From Adenophora triphylla var. japonica (taxonomy: Eukaryota; Streptophyta; Magnoliopsida; Asterales; Campanulaceae), in assembly GCA_022495995.1 (NCBI GenBank), contig JAFEMH010002569.1:248001-312000 (forward strand): a stretch of 64,000 nucleotides of DNA. Reading direction: 5' to 3'. Positions 63,474 through 64,000 of the stretch are shown one piece after another. The notes below the pieces were generated by a model. It was not told the DNA's origin. It saw only the letters and a list, made by a program, of their open reading frames with translations, and did no database searches. Position 1 is the first letter of the stretch. The number at the start of each line of letters is the position of its first letter. A program made the translations under genes and the position numbers.

Positions 63474-64000
63474 TGTAAGTGTCCCAATCTGAACTGCCAA
63501 TGTTCTTTCAGCCCAATTTAACGACTTCCACGTCGAATAAATAGCTAAGGGCATTTTGGTCATTTCCTAAGGAAATTTAAATAAGAAAGGGCCTTAAAGG
63601 AATATCAAAAATAGGTCAAAAATCGGTTGGGAAGAGTCATTTCCAAGAAATTGACCAACTTTTCATTAAATGCAAACAGCCAAAACTGCTTTCTGCAGAG
63701 TCAGGCACGCCAACATTCCCATCCGCGCGGACAGGAATGACACTCAGTCTCGTCCGCGCGGACACCTTTGAGACCTAAAATCAGCCTATAAATTAAATCA
63801 TTCTCTCTCAGTTAAAGATCCAGAATTCAAAAACCCTACTGTTATATCCACAAAAATTCCAGAAAACAGCCTAACACTCAAACAAAAACACTCATCCAAA
63901 CACCAAATTCAAACACAAATCTTGATCATATTAAAGCCCCAAACACAAATCCAAGGAAGATAGGGTACAACCATTGGTAAACCCTCCTTCTCCTTACCTT
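63474..64000 (+). repeat. 3' LTR of Gypsy-A (cut by window end)
   Basis: First 527 bp of the LTR; near-identical to 34561 onward, with TATA box at 63787 and the two CCGCGCGG palindromes at about 63720 and 63751. Confidence 0.95.

Larger units (their letters stand above)
34561..64000 (+). mobile_element. Gypsy-A: large Tat/Ogre-like Ty3/gypsy element, continues past window
   Basis: LTRs at 34561-36325 and from 63474 (cut at the window end). Inside, in order, are primer site, long leader, gag (split by Gypsy-B), an unrecognised region, protease, reverse transcriptase, RNase H, a second RNase H, integrase, and a long 3' region with an antisense gene and tandem repeats. A second RNase H domain, long leader and repeat-rich 3' region are Tat-lineage features. 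Without Gypsy-B the element would be roughly 18-19 kb. Coding frames carry several stops and shifts. Confidence 0.92.

Overview
The window looks like a nuclear segment of a flowering plant, probably a eudicot. It has a plant-type extracellular-LRR receptor-like protein gene, nested Ty1/copia and Ty3/gypsy LTR retrotransposons primed by plant-type tRNA sites, Stowaway-like and Mutator-like MITEs, and long AT-rich intergenic DNA. No bacterial-type operons, tRNA or rRNA genes were recognised. The only apparently intact host gene is the receptor gene at 12866-15673 (minus strand). Almost everything else is mobile DNA or a tandem array.

Layout. (1) 1-8012: a nearly complete, decayed copia element on the minus strand (Copia-1; its 3' LTR is cut by the window edge). 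It sits inside a second, internally deleted, SIRE-like copia element (Copia-2, 8013-12292, minus), whose own 3' end must lie left of the window. (2) 12866-15673: an intronless 935-residue LRR receptor-like protein of the EIX/Cf type. (3) 15652-29561: a tandem array of eight units of about 1.5 kb plus one partial unit. Every full unit carries the receptor gene's promoter, TATA region, start codon and first seven or so codons, then joins the next unit. Two hairpin MITEs of one family, each with a 9-bp target duplication, have inserted in the array, and three units have TATA boxes grown into (TA)n tracts. (4) 29562-32480: AT-rich intergenic DNA with MITEs and a 1.2-kb foldback element. (5) 32481-34560: the 5' part of a third copia element (plus strand), cut by insertion of a large Tat/Ogre-like gypsy element. 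(6) 34561 to the window end: that gypsy element (Gypsy-A, plus strand). It is interrupted inside gag by a non-autonomous relative (Gypsy-B, 38028-50002, target duplication CCACC).

Gypsy-A encodes gag, an unrecognised acidic/Cys-containing region, protease with a G-patch-like tail, reverse transcriptase, two RNase H domains and integrase. All are broken by stops and frameshifts, and the integrase catalytic Glu codon reads Lys. Its 3' region holds an antisense, apparently intron-containing gene for a plant-mobile-domain-like protein, then 73-bp and about 31-bp tandem repeats, a polypurine tract and the 3' LTR. Gypsy-B keeps leader, gag remnants and a long tandem-repeat 3' region, but no pol.

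Most worth a second look: the amplified receptor-gene promoter array with its decoy start codons; the antisense spliced gene inside the retrotransposon; the 9-bp-TSD hairpin MITE family inside the array; and a recurrent motif in the gypsy 3' regions whose stem shows compensatory base changes.
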